Assembly: GCF_947487605.1 (NCBI RefSeq)
Contig: NZ_CANKXK010000002.1
Span: 186,001 to 250,000 of the forward strand
Length of the DNA: 64,000 nucleotides
DNA from: an uncultured Algibacter sp.
GTDB lineage: Bacteria; Bacteroidota; Bacteroidia; Flavobacteriales; Flavobacteriaceae
Reading direction: 5' to 3'
Both the position numbers and the translations under genes were made by a program. Under the pieces are notes generated by a model. It did no database searches. It saw only the letters and a list, made by a program, of their open reading frames with translations, and was not told the DNA's origin. Positions 8,653 to 17,775 of this stretch are shown here, one piece after another (position 1 is the first letter of the stretch; each line of letters begins with the position of its first letter).

Positions 8653-9951
8653 TTAATGAGATTGATTAATTTCTGCCACAGTTGGAGGCACTAACACCTC
8701 TTTCATTAAAGCTTCTTTATCTCCATTATATGTTTTTGTAATTGGATTGCCATTTCTTGTTAATCCTTTAAAAGTGCCATTATCTACTTCATTCCAAAGC
8801 GCATATTTTGCTTTACCATCTACTGTAAATAATCCAAAATGCTTTTCGGAATTCCCTGGATTATCGCCACCTTTCCATGGTTCGTCAAATCCTTCAAAAT
8901 AAAAACACGACATACCAGCTTCATTGGTCCAATCTCTCATGTGTTTGTAATACAATGCTTCTTTATACTCATCGCATGCTTTGGAACCCTTTGCTCCATA
9001 TTGCCCAGAAGAAAAGCTTGCCCATCCTGTTTCGCCTATATGAATTGGTTTATTAACACCTAGGCTCTCCATGTATTTCTTTACATTTCCTGCTTGCATT
9101 ATGGCATAATCTTTTGCGCTTAACATGGCTATTTCAATTTTTTCCATATCGGTTTTACCTTCCAAACCTTCTTGATTTAACCAAAATTCTGGTTGATAGT
9201 GTGTATCATGCATAGGGTAGGTGTGTACCGAAAGAAAATCTACTGCTTTGATTAATTTATTTAAATCTTCAACGTGGTATTCTTCGCCACCGCCACCCCA
9301 AGAGGCAAAATTATCAGAGCTTGTTACCCATAAATCTTTAGGTAGCTTTCCTTCTTTCTTTAAATCTTGAAGGTGATTAACCCATTTTAAGATTACCCAA
9401 GGTTCCACATAATAAGTTGCAGCCCATTTAACCATAGCCTCGTTACCAACCGCAATAACTTTTACGATATCTGGGTATTGATTTGTTAATGCCACTACTT
9501 TTTCAATTTGTGGTTTGTTGTCTTCGCTTTCTTCGTTATGAATAGGCTCTTGATCTGTCCAAGCGTTTTTACAGTCTATCCAAGCTCCAAGCATGACATA
9601 CATTTCAAAATTTGAGTCTTGTTGTTTTAACTCATGAATCACTTTCAAAAGATTTTCAGCCTGAGGTAAATGCACTTTATACGTACGAAGCATCCTAACA
9701 CCTAAAGCATGTAAAAGTTTTACATCTTCTTGTAACTCTTCTAATGTAGGTTCTATACTATGATCTGCATGTCGGTAAGCCCCAAAAGACATGGCTAAAT
9801 AATCTGGGTTTCCTAAAATATCTTTGGCAGAAACTTCTTTATTTGAAAGGTCTTCTTTCACGTCGTTCTTTTTAACTTTACCACAAGACCATGCTATACA
9901 GATTAAAACAATCAGCAAGCAATTTCTTATGATTGATCTATAATTTTTCAT
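8653..9951 (-). CDS. GH17-type lipoprotein beta-glucanase
   Basis: A 432-residue protein with a lipoprotein signal ending in IAWSCGK and a TIM-barrel domain carrying AVGNEAM (acid/base, about residue 169) and IGETGWAS (nucleophile, about residue 307). These are GH17 catalytic signatures, although the sequence differs strongly from the shorter GH17 pair at the left end of the locus. It probably acts in the periplasm or on the cell surface on beta-1,3-glucan chains and oligosaccharides. It is paralogous over nearly its full length to the unsignalled protein at 9970-11133, so the same fold is deployed in two compartments. The gap to that gene is 18 bp. Confidence 0.82.
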   Translation of the reverse strand: MKNYRSIIRNCLLIVLICIAWSCGKVKKNDVKEDLSNKEVSAKDILGNPDYLAMSFGAYRHADHSIEPTLEELQEDVKLLHALGVRMLRTYKVHLPQAENLLKVIHELKQQDSNFEMYVMLGAWIDCKNAWTDQEPIHNEESEDNKPQIEKVVALTNQYPDIVKVIAVGNEAMVKWAATYYVEPWVILKWVNHLQDLKKEGKLPKDLWVTSSDNFASWGGGGEEYHVEDLNKLIKAVDFLSVHTYPMHDTHYQPEFWLNQEGLEGKTDMEKIEIAMLSAKDYAIMQAGNVKKYMESLGVNKPIHIGETGWASFSSGQYGAKGSKACDEYKEALYYKHMRDWTNEAGMSCFYFEGFDEPWKGGDNPGNSEKHFGLFTVDGKAKYALWNEVDNGTFKGLTRNGNPITKTYNGDKEALMKEVLVPPTVAEINQSH

Positions 9952-9969
9952 AATTAATAATTTAACTAA

Positions 9970-11133
9970 TTACTGTGCTAACGGAGGAACAAGAGCCTCC
10001 AATAGTAAATCTTCTTTAACACCCATAAACGTTTTAGATATAGGTTGTCCGTCTCTAGTTAAGCCTTTAAACACACCTTTGTCAACTAAATCCCAAATAG
10101 CATATTTTGCTTCTCCTTTAAGGTTTATTAATCCGAAATGATTTTCAGAACCTTTTTCGTTTTCTGCATCCTTCCATTGTTCATCAAAAGCCTCGAAATA
10201 AAAACAAGTCACTTTTTCTTTATTACTCCAATCTCTAATGAGCTTAAAATACTTTCCAGACTTATACTCGTCAGCAGCTTTAGATCCATCGGCTCCATAA
10301 GAATCATTAGAAATTGTTGCCCAACCCGTTTCTCCGATATGAATAGGCTTATCTACTCCTAAGCTTTTAACATAGTTTGTAACATCCTCATATTGCTTTG
10401 TAGCAAAGTTTAAAGCGCGTTGCATACTAGACTCCATTTTCTGATTATTGGACAACCCGATTTCATTATTAGGAACCAACCAAAAGGCAGGATTATAGTG
10501 AGAGTTATGCATTGGGTATGTATGCATAGAGATATAATCTACTGCCTTAATTAGGTTAGTTAAGTCTTCACAGTGATAACTCGGATCGCCAGCGCCCCAT
10601 GATGAAAAATCATCGGAACTTGTAATCCATAAGTCTTTTGAAAGCGCTCCTTTATGTTTTAATTCTTGTAAATGATTTACCCATTTTAAAATTACATTAG
10701 GACGCACAAAATAACTTGTTGCCCAACGTACCATAGCTTCATTACCAACCGCTATAATTTTAACAATGTCTGGATACTGTTTAGCCAAAGCTACTGCTCG
10801 ATTAATTTCTCCAGCATTCTGTTCGCTTTCAACTTCATGATTAGGTTCTAATCCTGTCCATGCATTTTTGCAATCAATCCAAGCGCCTAACATGACATAC
10901 ATTTCGAAAGAAGTATTTTCTTTTTTTAACTCCGTTATAGCTTTTAACACATTTGATGCCTGAGCTAATTGAACATTATATGTTCTTAATATTTTAATCC
11001 CCATTGCAGCAAGGATTTTCATATCTTCCTTTAACTGCTTTATTGTAGGTTGATCATCACGCGTTTTACTACGGTAACCTCCATAAGAAATAGCTTGGTA
11101 TTCTGGATTTCCTAATATTTCGGCTGCTGTCAT
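9970..11133 (-). CDS. Cytoplasmic GH17-type beta-glucanase
   Basis: A 387-residue protein beginning MTAAEILGNPEY, with no signal sequence, so it is predicted to be cytoplasmic. The catalytic motifs AVGNEAM (about residue 130) and IGETGWAT (about residue 268) match those of the adjacent lipoprotein paralogue, and the two share ILGNP at the start of the domain and GLTR-GPI-KT near the end. It lies 5 bp downstream of the GH149-type phosphorylase, so the two are probably made together. It could shorten oligosaccharides for the phosphorylase or clear residual disaccharides. The exact specificity is unknown. Confidence 0.8.
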   Translation of the reverse strand: MTAAEILGNPEYQAISYGGYRSKTRDDQPTIKQLKEDMKILAAMGIKILRTYNVQLAQASNVLKAITELKKENTSFEMYVMLGAWIDCKNAWTGLEPNHEVESEQNAGEINRAVALAKQYPDIVKIIAVGNEAMVRWATSYFVRPNVILKWVNHLQELKHKGALSKDLWITSSDDFSSWGAGDPSYHCEDLTNLIKAVDYISMHTYPMHNSHYNPAFWLVPNNEIGLSNNQKMESSMQRALNFATKQYEDVTNYVKSLGVDKPIHIGETGWATISNDSYGADGSKAADEYKSGKYFKLIRDWSNKEKVTCFYFEAFDEQWKDAENEKGSENHFGLINLKGEAKYAIWDLVDKGVFKGLTRDGQPISKTFMGVKEDLLLEALVPPLAQ

Positions 11134-11138
11134 TTAAT

Positions 11139-14100
11139 CTACTTGTTTACTGAAACTATAATTTGATTTACTGCTCCTTTTCTTTCAAATATTGAACTCG
11201 AAGTTTCTACATCTAAGCTCGAACTGTCTATCTTTTTAATGTTTCCATTATTATAAATAATTTCTACACCCCTATCTGAGGCTTTTTTATAAATAATGGG
11301 TACTTGGCAATAGGTAAAACCAAGTGTATCATTATGCAAATGAATCTCTTGCGATTCACCTTGAGCATTAGTTAATTTAAATGTTGAAGGCGTGTTTAAA
11401 AATTCTTTTGTTTGAAGTAAACTTGGATTGAAAATTAACTTTCCATCTTCTACAAAGACCCCTAATTCACCAAAACGACTCAAAATGTCTTCCTTAACCT
11501 GCCCTGTCATTCCTGGTTGCTGAGCGCCTTTGGTTGCTGGTGTATGCGAATACGGGTCTGTTGGGAAAGCACCGTAAAGCTCAGGTGATTTATGCACGCC
11601 TATGCCAGCATTTATTTCGTAATAATGATCCAACAGTTTCCCAATTATTGCTTCGCTTTCTCCAGTATTAATTGCTAACAAACAGTTTTCTTGCACAGCG
11701 AGTAATAGCTTTGAAACCATGTGCCAATAAATGGATCCAAGACCTTCATAGCCAAAGAATGTTCCTGAGCGACCTGTAAATGATTTGTGGTCGAAAATAT
11801 CCTCAAAAATTTGAAGCACTTGTTCTTCTTCCAAAGCAATTAAGTTATCGTATTTCGAGTCTAAATTATCTAATGCCTGTTTTAAACTACTCGCGTTGTT
11901 GAAATTGCTATTAAAATGATAGTCTCCTTTAATGTCTTGCTCTACAATATGACGATTTCCATCTGCTACAAGTTGTTTAAGAAGGTTCGAGTTTTCAAGT
12001 TTTTCTTTCGGAATATTATTCTTTTTTGTGAACCTTGGCAGGTCTTTATCTGGATATAAAATATAGCTGTATTGGTCGTCTCTAAAAAGTGCGCTGTTTT
12101 TGAGTCCATCTAACAAACTTAAGGCTTGAGTAGGAGAGAGGTAGCCCGCACTTAATGCAGCCACTTGGCCTTCCAACATTTCGCTTAAGTAGGAAATGGA
12201 CACTTCTGTATCACTTTCAACGGTCATTAAGTTATAAGCATGATACATACTATCGTCACGCTTATTAGCATCAATACTTTGCTCTAAATACGCCTTAGTT
12301 ACCTCAATAAACTGAGCAACATCTTTAAGAGCTATTGACGATTTTCTATTTTTAAATCCGTTGTTATAAATAGTGGTTCGATAATCGCTACCCGCTTTAC
12401 CTAAACCATCTAATACTGTTTTTCGGTCTGTATCTGAAATAGCTCCAGATAATATATGTGCATTATTATTCAAGGTATTCACGATGCTATCAAAAAACGT
12501 CTTTAGTTCTTCTGAAATCTCTACGTTATCAAGATTAGACTTCGCAACTACTTTTTCAAAGAAATCTAAAAATCTATATAAATAGTAAAGCGTTACCATA
12601 GACACCCCATTCCCAACAAGGGCGTTATTAGCGTCGTTCCATTCTGGACGTTGCGTGTTTAACCAAATACCACCTTCTGGAATAAAGTTTGATACTTTAG
12701 AAAGTACTGTTGCCAGTAATTTTTCAATAAGATTAACACGATAAATAGCATTGTTCTTATCCATTAATAAGGCGCCATCTACACCAATTTCAGTTCTTCT
12801 TTCATTTATTTTATGGTCTAATTCATGATTAAAATCAATCGTATCTTTAGGGTTTTTTAAGGTATCTTCATAACTTTTAATCACATATGGCACATTTGCA
12901 TAAACAAATAGGTCTTGATTAAATCGCTTTTCTAACGCTCTTGGGTAGTGGTCTTCTATGAATTCTAAGAACTTAAGCAAGTATATTATTTGATGATCTC
13001 CCCAATACCCAATGTAAGACCATGGATCGTTTTCTTCAATCACTTCCCAATCGAAACCGCCTTTAGTCACACGATACGGATTGTAGCCCTCAAAAGTTGT
13101 GGCATTTAAAAACTTATGAATCATGCCTTCTATATACTCGGGATAGGCATGTGCTAACGCTTCCCAATTTTGGAAAATATCTCTCCAGTTTCCTTCGTAA
13201 TCCAAAACCTTAGAGCCATCTATTTCACTTCTTGTATTAATAGAAAACTTATTCCATGGTCTGCTTGGATCGCCATGTCGTCTACTGAATTTTAATGGTA
13301 GATACTCAAAACATAACCGTTGAAAATCTTTATTCTCATCATCTTCAGCAAGTTTTTGAATTTCTTCCAATGTAAAGGTGTCTCCTAATCTATTTAAAAG
13401 GGAAACCTTTTCTTTAAAAACCTCTTTATTTGCTTTGGAAATATATTTAACAAAATCACCCTTTTCAATAGTATAAGCATCGTCAAAAATACCACCTCGC
13501 ATGATATTAAACAGCGTATTTGAGAAATGCCTCATATTTGTTAGCGGATCTTCTGTAAGCTGTAAACCATCTGAAGCTGCTGTTAATTCTATAAGATTTT
13601 TTGTTCCTAATTCAATATCTTCTTGGATTAATTGCTGAATTTTATTGTTTGCTTTTATAAGTTCAGAAATTTTCACTACATCTGAAATGGACTGATTTAC
13701 ATTCATAACAAACATCCAGTCTTCTTTTGCTCCAGCAAAAATTTCTATATCTGTTGAAACAAAGTAAGCCCCTTTTTCAGCTTTAATATCAACCTCTTGC
13801 TTTACTGTTTCACCTCTTCTAAAATTATCTAACTGTAATGATGACAATAAATAAGTTGCATTAGTTATGCCCGTAGACCAAACAATATTGGACTTTAAAG
13901 ATTCACTTGGCTCCGCTTTATCAACAATAACGGCACTTAAGGCATAAATACCCAAACCAACCTCTTCTTGTAGCTCGTTTCTCTTGTAGGCGTCTACTAA
14001 ATTGCTTCTACTATTCTGTAAATCGGAAGTTACGTTGCTAGGTAGTATGTTTTGAACACCATCCAAAATCCTAATCTGAACTGAAACATCTGATTCGTTA

Positions 14101-14594
14101 ATTAAAGTCGACTTCTTAACAAACCCAAATTTATTACTTGAGTTCCACTCGTAGCGATAGCTTAATGCTAAATCTAAATTCTTTTCTTCAAAGACAATTT
14201 TATTCCCGTAGATGTTTTTATAAAGATTTATTTCCGTTTTATAGATCCCCATTTGTCGAATTGAAAACGGTTCCCAAAGCTTAATACTCCCTTCTTTTTT
14301 AACTTGAAAAACAGCTTTACACCCTGTGGTTTCTGCCATTTCATTAATTTTATCATCTGTATAATAAGGAAATAGTGAAGATTCCGCATTTTTTCTTCCT
14401 GCGGTTAAGCCTCCATTACTTGAGATAAACATCCAATGATTAGAATCGCTTACAATGCTCATAAAAAATGGGCGCATCAAGTTGCTATTGGAAATCTTAT
14501 AGAATCGTTCTCCGTTAAGATTTACTAATTTTCCCTTTACCTCTCTCATTTGGTTAGAAAATTTTGGTTTGTCTTTAAAAATTGTTGTACTCAT
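11139..14594 (-). CDS. GH149-type beta-1,3-glucan phosphorylase
   Basis: A 1,151-residue protein without a signal peptide, predicted to act in the cytoplasm. Its size and motifs resemble GH149 phosphorylases, which cleave beta-1,3-glucan oligosaccharides with phosphate to give alpha-glucose-1-phosphate. The segment PEWNDANNALVG near residue 650 corresponds to the WND catalytic region of the related GH94 phosphorylases. QPGMTGQVKED (about residue 1,028) and the N-terminal SSNGGLTAGR fit the same superfamily. Its place between GH16, GH17 and GH30 genes agrees with a beta-1,3-glucan substrate. GH161 is an alternative, but the length favours GH149. It starts only 13 nt after a strong intrinsic terminator, so its expression may be reduced relative to upstream surface proteins. 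Confidence 0.75.
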   Translation of the reverse strand: MSTTIFKDKPKFSNQMREVKGKLVNLNGERFYKISNSNLMRPFFMSIVSDSNHWMFISSNGGLTAGRKNAESSLFPYYTDDKINEMAETTGCKAVFQVKKEGSIKLWEPFSIRQMGIYKTEINLYKNIYGNKIVFEEKNLDLALSYRYEWNSSNKFGFVKKSTLINESDVSVQIRILDGVQNILPSNVTSDLQNSRSNLVDAYKRNELQEEVGLGIYALSAVIVDKAEPSESLKSNIVWSTGITNATYLLSSLQLDNFRRGETVKQEVDIKAEKGAYFVSTDIEIFAGAKEDWMFVMNVNQSISDVVKISELIKANNKIQQLIQEDIELGTKNLIELTAASDGLQLTEDPLTNMRHFSNTLFNIMRGGIFDDAYTIEKGDFVKYISKANKEVFKEKVSLLNRLGDTFTLEEIQKLAEDDENKDFQRLCFEYLPLKFSRRHGDPSRPWNKFSINTRSEIDGSKVLDYEGNWRDIFQNWEALAHAYPEYIEGMIHKFLNATTFEGYNPYRVTKGGFDWEVIEENDPWSYIGYWGDHQIIYLLKFLEFIEDHYPRALEKRFNQDLFVYANVPYVIKSYEDTLKNPKDTIDFNHELDHKINERRTEIGVDGALLMDKNNAIYRVNLIEKLLATVLSKVSNFIPEGGIWLNTQRPEWNDANNALVGNGVSMVTLYYLYRFLDFFEKVVAKSNLDNVEISEELKTFFDSIVNTLNNNAHILSGAISDTDRKTVLDGLGKAGSDYRTTIYNNGFKNRKSSIALKDVAQFIEVTKAYLEQSIDANKRDDSMYHAYNLMTVESDTEVSISYLSEMLEGQVAALSAGYLSPTQALSLLDGLKNSALFRDDQYSYILYPDKDLPRFTKKNNIPKEKLENSNLLKQLVADGNRHIVEQDIKGDYHFNSNFNNASSLKQALDNLDSKYDNLIALEEEQVLQIFEDIFDHKSFTGRSGTFFGYEGLGSIYWHMVSKLLLAVQENCLLAINTGESEAIIGKLLDHYYEINAGIGVHKSPELYGAFPTDPYSHTPATKGAQQPGMTGQVKEDILSRFGELGVFVEDGKLIFNPSLLQTKEFLNTPSTFKLTNAQGESQEIHLHNDTLGFTYCQVPIIYKKASDRGVEIIYNNGNIKKIDSSSLDVETSSSIFERKGAVNQIIVSVNK

Positions 14595-14607
14595 TATAAT
14601 TTTGGTG

Positions 14608-14645
14608 AAAAAAGGCTAGCCAGTTAACTTGAGCTAGCCTTTTTT
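14608..14645 (-). terminator. Intrinsic terminator/attenuator ahead of the GH149 gene
   Basis: A 13-bp perfect inverted repeat (AAAAAAGGCTAGC paired with GCTAGCCTTTTTT) with a 12-nt loop ends in a T-run on the minus strand. It lies between the stop of the modular lipoprotein gene (14671) and the GH149 start (14594), with only 13 nt after the hairpin. Symmetry means it could also act on the plus strand, but no plus-strand gene needs it. Confidence 0.85.
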
Positions 14646-14670
14646 TATATATTCATTTGATTAATTATTA

Positions 14671-16866
14671 TTACTCCAATCTTATATCATCGAAATAGTG
14701 AATAGCGCCTACACTCACCGTATCGCTTCCTTCATCATCTGGCTTAATAACAAAATTGTTATGACCTCCAGGAGGGACATTAGGAAAAGTAACCTGTACT
14801 TCTGTCCATTCATTCGCATTTGCAACAACTATTGGAATTCCTGCTGGGTTTCCAACACCATTATCGTTTGGATCATTAGAGATTTCAAATACATATCTTA
14901 CATTCGGTTTTGTTGTATAAATCTTCACCTTAAATGTTAATGAAGAATCAAAATCTGTAGGAAAGCCATTTTGAACTCCTTCCCAATGGCTTGCTCCTGC
15001 TGGTTTATCAACTTTTAACACAAAATCTGATGTATTAATGCCAGATTGTGAAGGATTAGCAGCTAATTCTGCACTAATAGCATCCCCAAATTTAACAGAT
15101 CCGTCTGTAGCCATAAAAGTTTCACATCCTTCAAAGTTTACTGGAAAACCAGTAGCGCTAACAAGTGTACCAGTACATCCGCCGGTACCACCTCCACCAC
15201 CGCCGCCTCCACCTCCGGAGCCACGGTTAAGTTTCAAGTCATCGAAATAATAGGTGTTTCCATTCTGAGTTTCTAGATCAAAGAATATAACAATTCTATC
15301 GTATTCATCACTCTTTAATTCTCCAACATTAAATGTTAGTTCCTCCCATTCATTGGTTTTAGTTGTAGCTGATGTTGATGGTATATCGCCAGAATTTATG
15401 TTTTGCCCATCTAATTTGTTTTCAAGCTTAATTGTTACCTTATAACCAGACTGTGGAGAATATACCTTCATAGTGATATTATCGCCAGACGAAAAGGTAA
15501 ATTTATCAGCAAAATTCATTTGTAAATTATCCCAAGCGTTCTGATTACCATTTGTTACTTTACCTACTTTACATGAGGTATTTACACTTCCGCTAAAATC
15601 TGGATTGTCAGCATATTCATAAACAACATCGTCTTGAAAAAACTGATTAACGCCATTATCTTTATCTGCAGTAGTAGCTGGATCAGACATAAAGGTTATA
15701 TCCAGATTCGAAGAATTTATTTCCTGCATAGTCTCTGGAACGCAGTTGCCTCCACCACCTCCACCGCCGGAGTTTAGTTTTAAATCATCAAAATAATAGG
15801 TATTTCCATTCTGAGTTTCTAAATCAAAGAATATGACAATTCTATCGTATTCATCACTCTTTAATTCTCCAACATCAAATGTTAGTTCCTCCCATTCATT
15901 GGTTTTAGTTGTAGCTGATGTTGATGGTATATCGCCAGAATTTATGTTTTGCCCATCTAATTTGTTTTCAAGCTTAATTGTTACCTTATAACCAGACTGT
16001 GGAGAATATACCTTCATAGTGATATTATCACCAGACGAAAAGGTAAATTTATCAGCAAAATTCATTTGTAAATTATCCCAAGCGTTCTGATTACCATTTG
16101 TTACTTTACCTACTTTACACGATTTGTTTACATCGTTATCTACATCTGGATTATTGACATACTCATAACCAACATCGTCTTGAAAAAACTGATTTACACC
16201 ATTATCCTTATCAGTGGTAACACCTGGATCAGTTAAAAATGTTATGTTAAGGCCTGCTGCACTTAGGGTTTGTTCTGTATCATCCTCACATGCTATAGCC
16301 GAAACGATAACCGTTCTCTCAACTTCTATTGCTGCGTTACCTTGTGCATCAGACACATTATACGTTATTACATAAGTACCCTCTGTACTAGTGTCTACAG
16401 TATCGCCTCCAACAACGATATTTGCCGTTATATCACCATCAACTTCATCAAGAGCTGTAGCGCCTGGATCTGTAAAAGTATCGCCTAATGTCAAATTTAT
16501 TGTTGCATCTCCTAATAAAGCAATTAGCGGTGCATCTTTGTCTAATACCATTATTGTTGACTCAAACGTGTCAGATGAACCTGCGACATTGATTGCAGTT
16601 AATTTTACCGTGTAAGATCCAACAGCATAAGCAAAAACAGGATCAATTAAACTTGAGGCAGTATTGTTTTGATCACCAAAACTCCAAGTATACTTATTAG
16701 CATTCTCTGATATGTTAATAAATGTAGCTACCCCTGCATCGCTTAGCGTATAAGTAAATCCTGCAGTAACTGTTGGTAAAGCCGCATCGTCATCTTCGCA
16801 ACCAATAAAAGCTATCGCCAAAATTAGTATTGAAATTTGTTTAAATTTTCTAAATAATTGTTTCAT
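14671..16866 (-). CDS. Surface glycan-binding lipoprotein with PKD, Ig-like and three binding modules
   Basis: A 731-residue lipoprotein (signal ending in AFIGCED). In order: a PKD domain (about 30-108, with YTWSFGD), an Ig-like DUF5011/HYR-type domain (about 112-190, with GDTFTDPGATA), two nearly identical beta-sandwich modules of about 180 residues ending in YYFDDLKLN, and a third, divergent module ending in HYFDDIRLE. Poly-glycine linkers (up to ten Gly) separate the modules. No catalytic residues are recognisable, so it probably binds glucan at the cell surface and helps hold it near the GH16 enzyme encoded 18 bp upstream. The module family (CBM4/CBM22-like fold) is a guess from pattern. 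The internal duplication is recent, see the repeat entries. Confidence 0.8.
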   Translation of the reverse strand: MKQLFRKFKQISILILAIAFIGCEDDDAALPTVTAGFTYTLSDAGVATFINISENANKYTWSFGDQNNTASSLIDPVFAYAVGSYTVKLTAINVAGSSDTFESTIMVLDKDAPLIALLGDATINLTLGDTFTDPGATALDEVDGDITANIVVGGDTVDTSTEGTYVITYNVSDAQGNAAIEVERTVIVSAIACEDDTEQTLSAAGLNITFLTDPGVTTDKDNGVNQFFQDDVGYEYVNNPDVDNDVNKSCKVGKVTNGNQNAWDNLQMNFADKFTFSSGDNITMKVYSPQSGYKVTIKLENKLDGQNINSGDIPSTSATTKTNEWEELTFDVGELKSDEYDRIVIFFDLETQNGNTYYFDDLKLNSGGGGGGGNCVPETMQEINSSNLDITFMSDPATTADKDNGVNQFFQDDVVYEYADNPDFSGSVNTSCKVGKVTNGNQNAWDNLQMNFADKFTFSSGDNITMKVYSPQSGYKVTIKLENKLDGQNINSGDIPSTSATTKTNEWEELTFNVGELKSDEYDRIVIFFDLETQNGNTYYFDDLKLNRGSGGGGGGGGGGTGGCTGTLVSATGFPVNFEGCETFMATDGSVKFGDAISAELAANPSQSGINTSDFVLKVDKPAGASHWEGVQNGFPTDFDSSLTFKVKIYTTKPNVRYVFEISNDPNDNGVGNPAGIPIVVANANEWTEVQVTFPNVPPGGHNNFVIKPDDEGSDTVSVGAIHYFDDIRLE
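15245..15573 (-). repeat. Near-identical tandem module, copy 2
   Basis: This segment aligns without gaps to 15791-16119 at an offset of 546 bp (182 codons). I count about six mismatches over roughly 330 bp. It encodes the second of two beta-sandwich modules of the lipoprotein. The high nucleotide identity points to recent in-frame duplication or gene conversion. Confidence 0.85.
15791..16119 (-). repeat. Near-identical tandem module, copy 1
   Basis: Partner of 15245-15573 at a 546-bp offset. Outside this block the two modules diverge in sequence but keep the same length, including the shared DKDNGVNQFFQDD stretch at the module start. Confidence 0.85.
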
Positions 16867-16884
16867 TGTTCTTTTTTTTAGTTG

Positions 16885-17742
16885 TTACTGTTTGTATACT
16901 CGTACATAATCCACAAGCATTGTTTGTGGAAATACTGTTTCGTCGTTAGGAGCACCCGGTAAAGCACCGCCTACAGCCATATTTAATATGATATGAAAAG
17001 GTCCTCTGTTAAACACCCATTCTCCAGGAACATCTTCTGGCGTAATTTGGCTATATAAATCGCCATCTACATACCAATTGATATAATCTGGACCCCATTC
17101 TATTCCAAAAATGTGGAAACCAGCATCAAACCTGTCCCCTTCTAATTCATAAGATTTACTTATTGATTCACCTCCAGAGTATCCCGGTCCATGTACTGTG
17201 CCAAATACTGTAGTAGGTTCATCTCCTACGTATTCCATAATGTCTATTTCGCCAATTTGTGGCCAAATCTCTGTACCATTGGAATCATCGCCTAAAATCC
17301 AAAACGCTGGCCAAATACCTTTCCCATTAGGTAATTTAATTCGTGCTTCAAAACGTCCATACGTTTGCTCGAAATTTCCTTTAGTAAGTAATCTTGCTGA
17401 AGTATAGCTTGATCCTTGAAATTGCTCCTCTTTGGCAGTTATAATCAACACACCATTTTGAACTGTTACATTTTCTGGGCGATCTGTGTAGTATTGCAAC
17501 TCATTATTACCCCACCCGGCTGGTAAACCATTTGCTGTGCCGTCTCCAATATCATAATTCCAAATAGCACTATTAGGCGCACCGTCTACATCAAACTCAT
17601 CTTGCATAACAAGATTGCTAAAAGTGGCAACCGTTTGTGTTTCATCTGTTTCACAACTATAGATAACTAAAACTGCTACCAATAGAAAAGACATAAACAG
17701 CAAGGTTTTTTCTTTTATTTTATATTTTATTGTTTTATTCAT
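16885..17742 (-). CDS. GH16 laminarinase lipoprotein (endo-beta-1,3-glucanase)
   Basis: A 285-residue protein with a long N-region and a lipoprotein-like signal ending in IYSCETD. The single catalytic domain contains GEIDIMEYVG near residue 164, which is the GH16 ExDxxE active-site motif in the form typical of laminarinases. Flanking signatures are GKGIWPAFWILG and FHIILNMAVGG. It should cut internal beta-1,3 (or mixed) linkages at the cell surface and release oligosaccharides for SusCD. Unlike many marine laminarinases it has no attached binding modules. The neighbouring lipoproteins on both sides provide such modules as separate chains. Confidence 0.92.
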   Translation of the reverse strand: MNKTIKYKIKEKTLLFMSFLLVAVLVIYSCETDETQTVATFSNLVMQDEFDVDGAPNSAIWNYDIGDGTANGLPAGWGNNELQYYTDRPENVTVQNGVLIITAKEEQFQGSSYTSARLLTKGNFEQTYGRFEARIKLPNGKGIWPAFWILGDDSNGTEIWPQIGEIDIMEYVGDEPTTVFGTVHGPGYSGGESISKSYELEGDRFDAGFHIFGIEWGPDYINWYVDGDLYSQITPEDVPGEWVFNRGPFHIILNMAVGGALPGAPNDETVFPQTMLVDYVRVYKQ

Positions 17743-17775
17743 CTTTTATCTTTTTGAATTTTATATTATCTAAGC

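Noticed and set aside
15180-15240. Runs of CCx codons on the plus strand suggesting a low-complexity or foreign repeat
   Set aside because: They are simply glycine codons of the linker on the minus strand in the binding lipoprotein.
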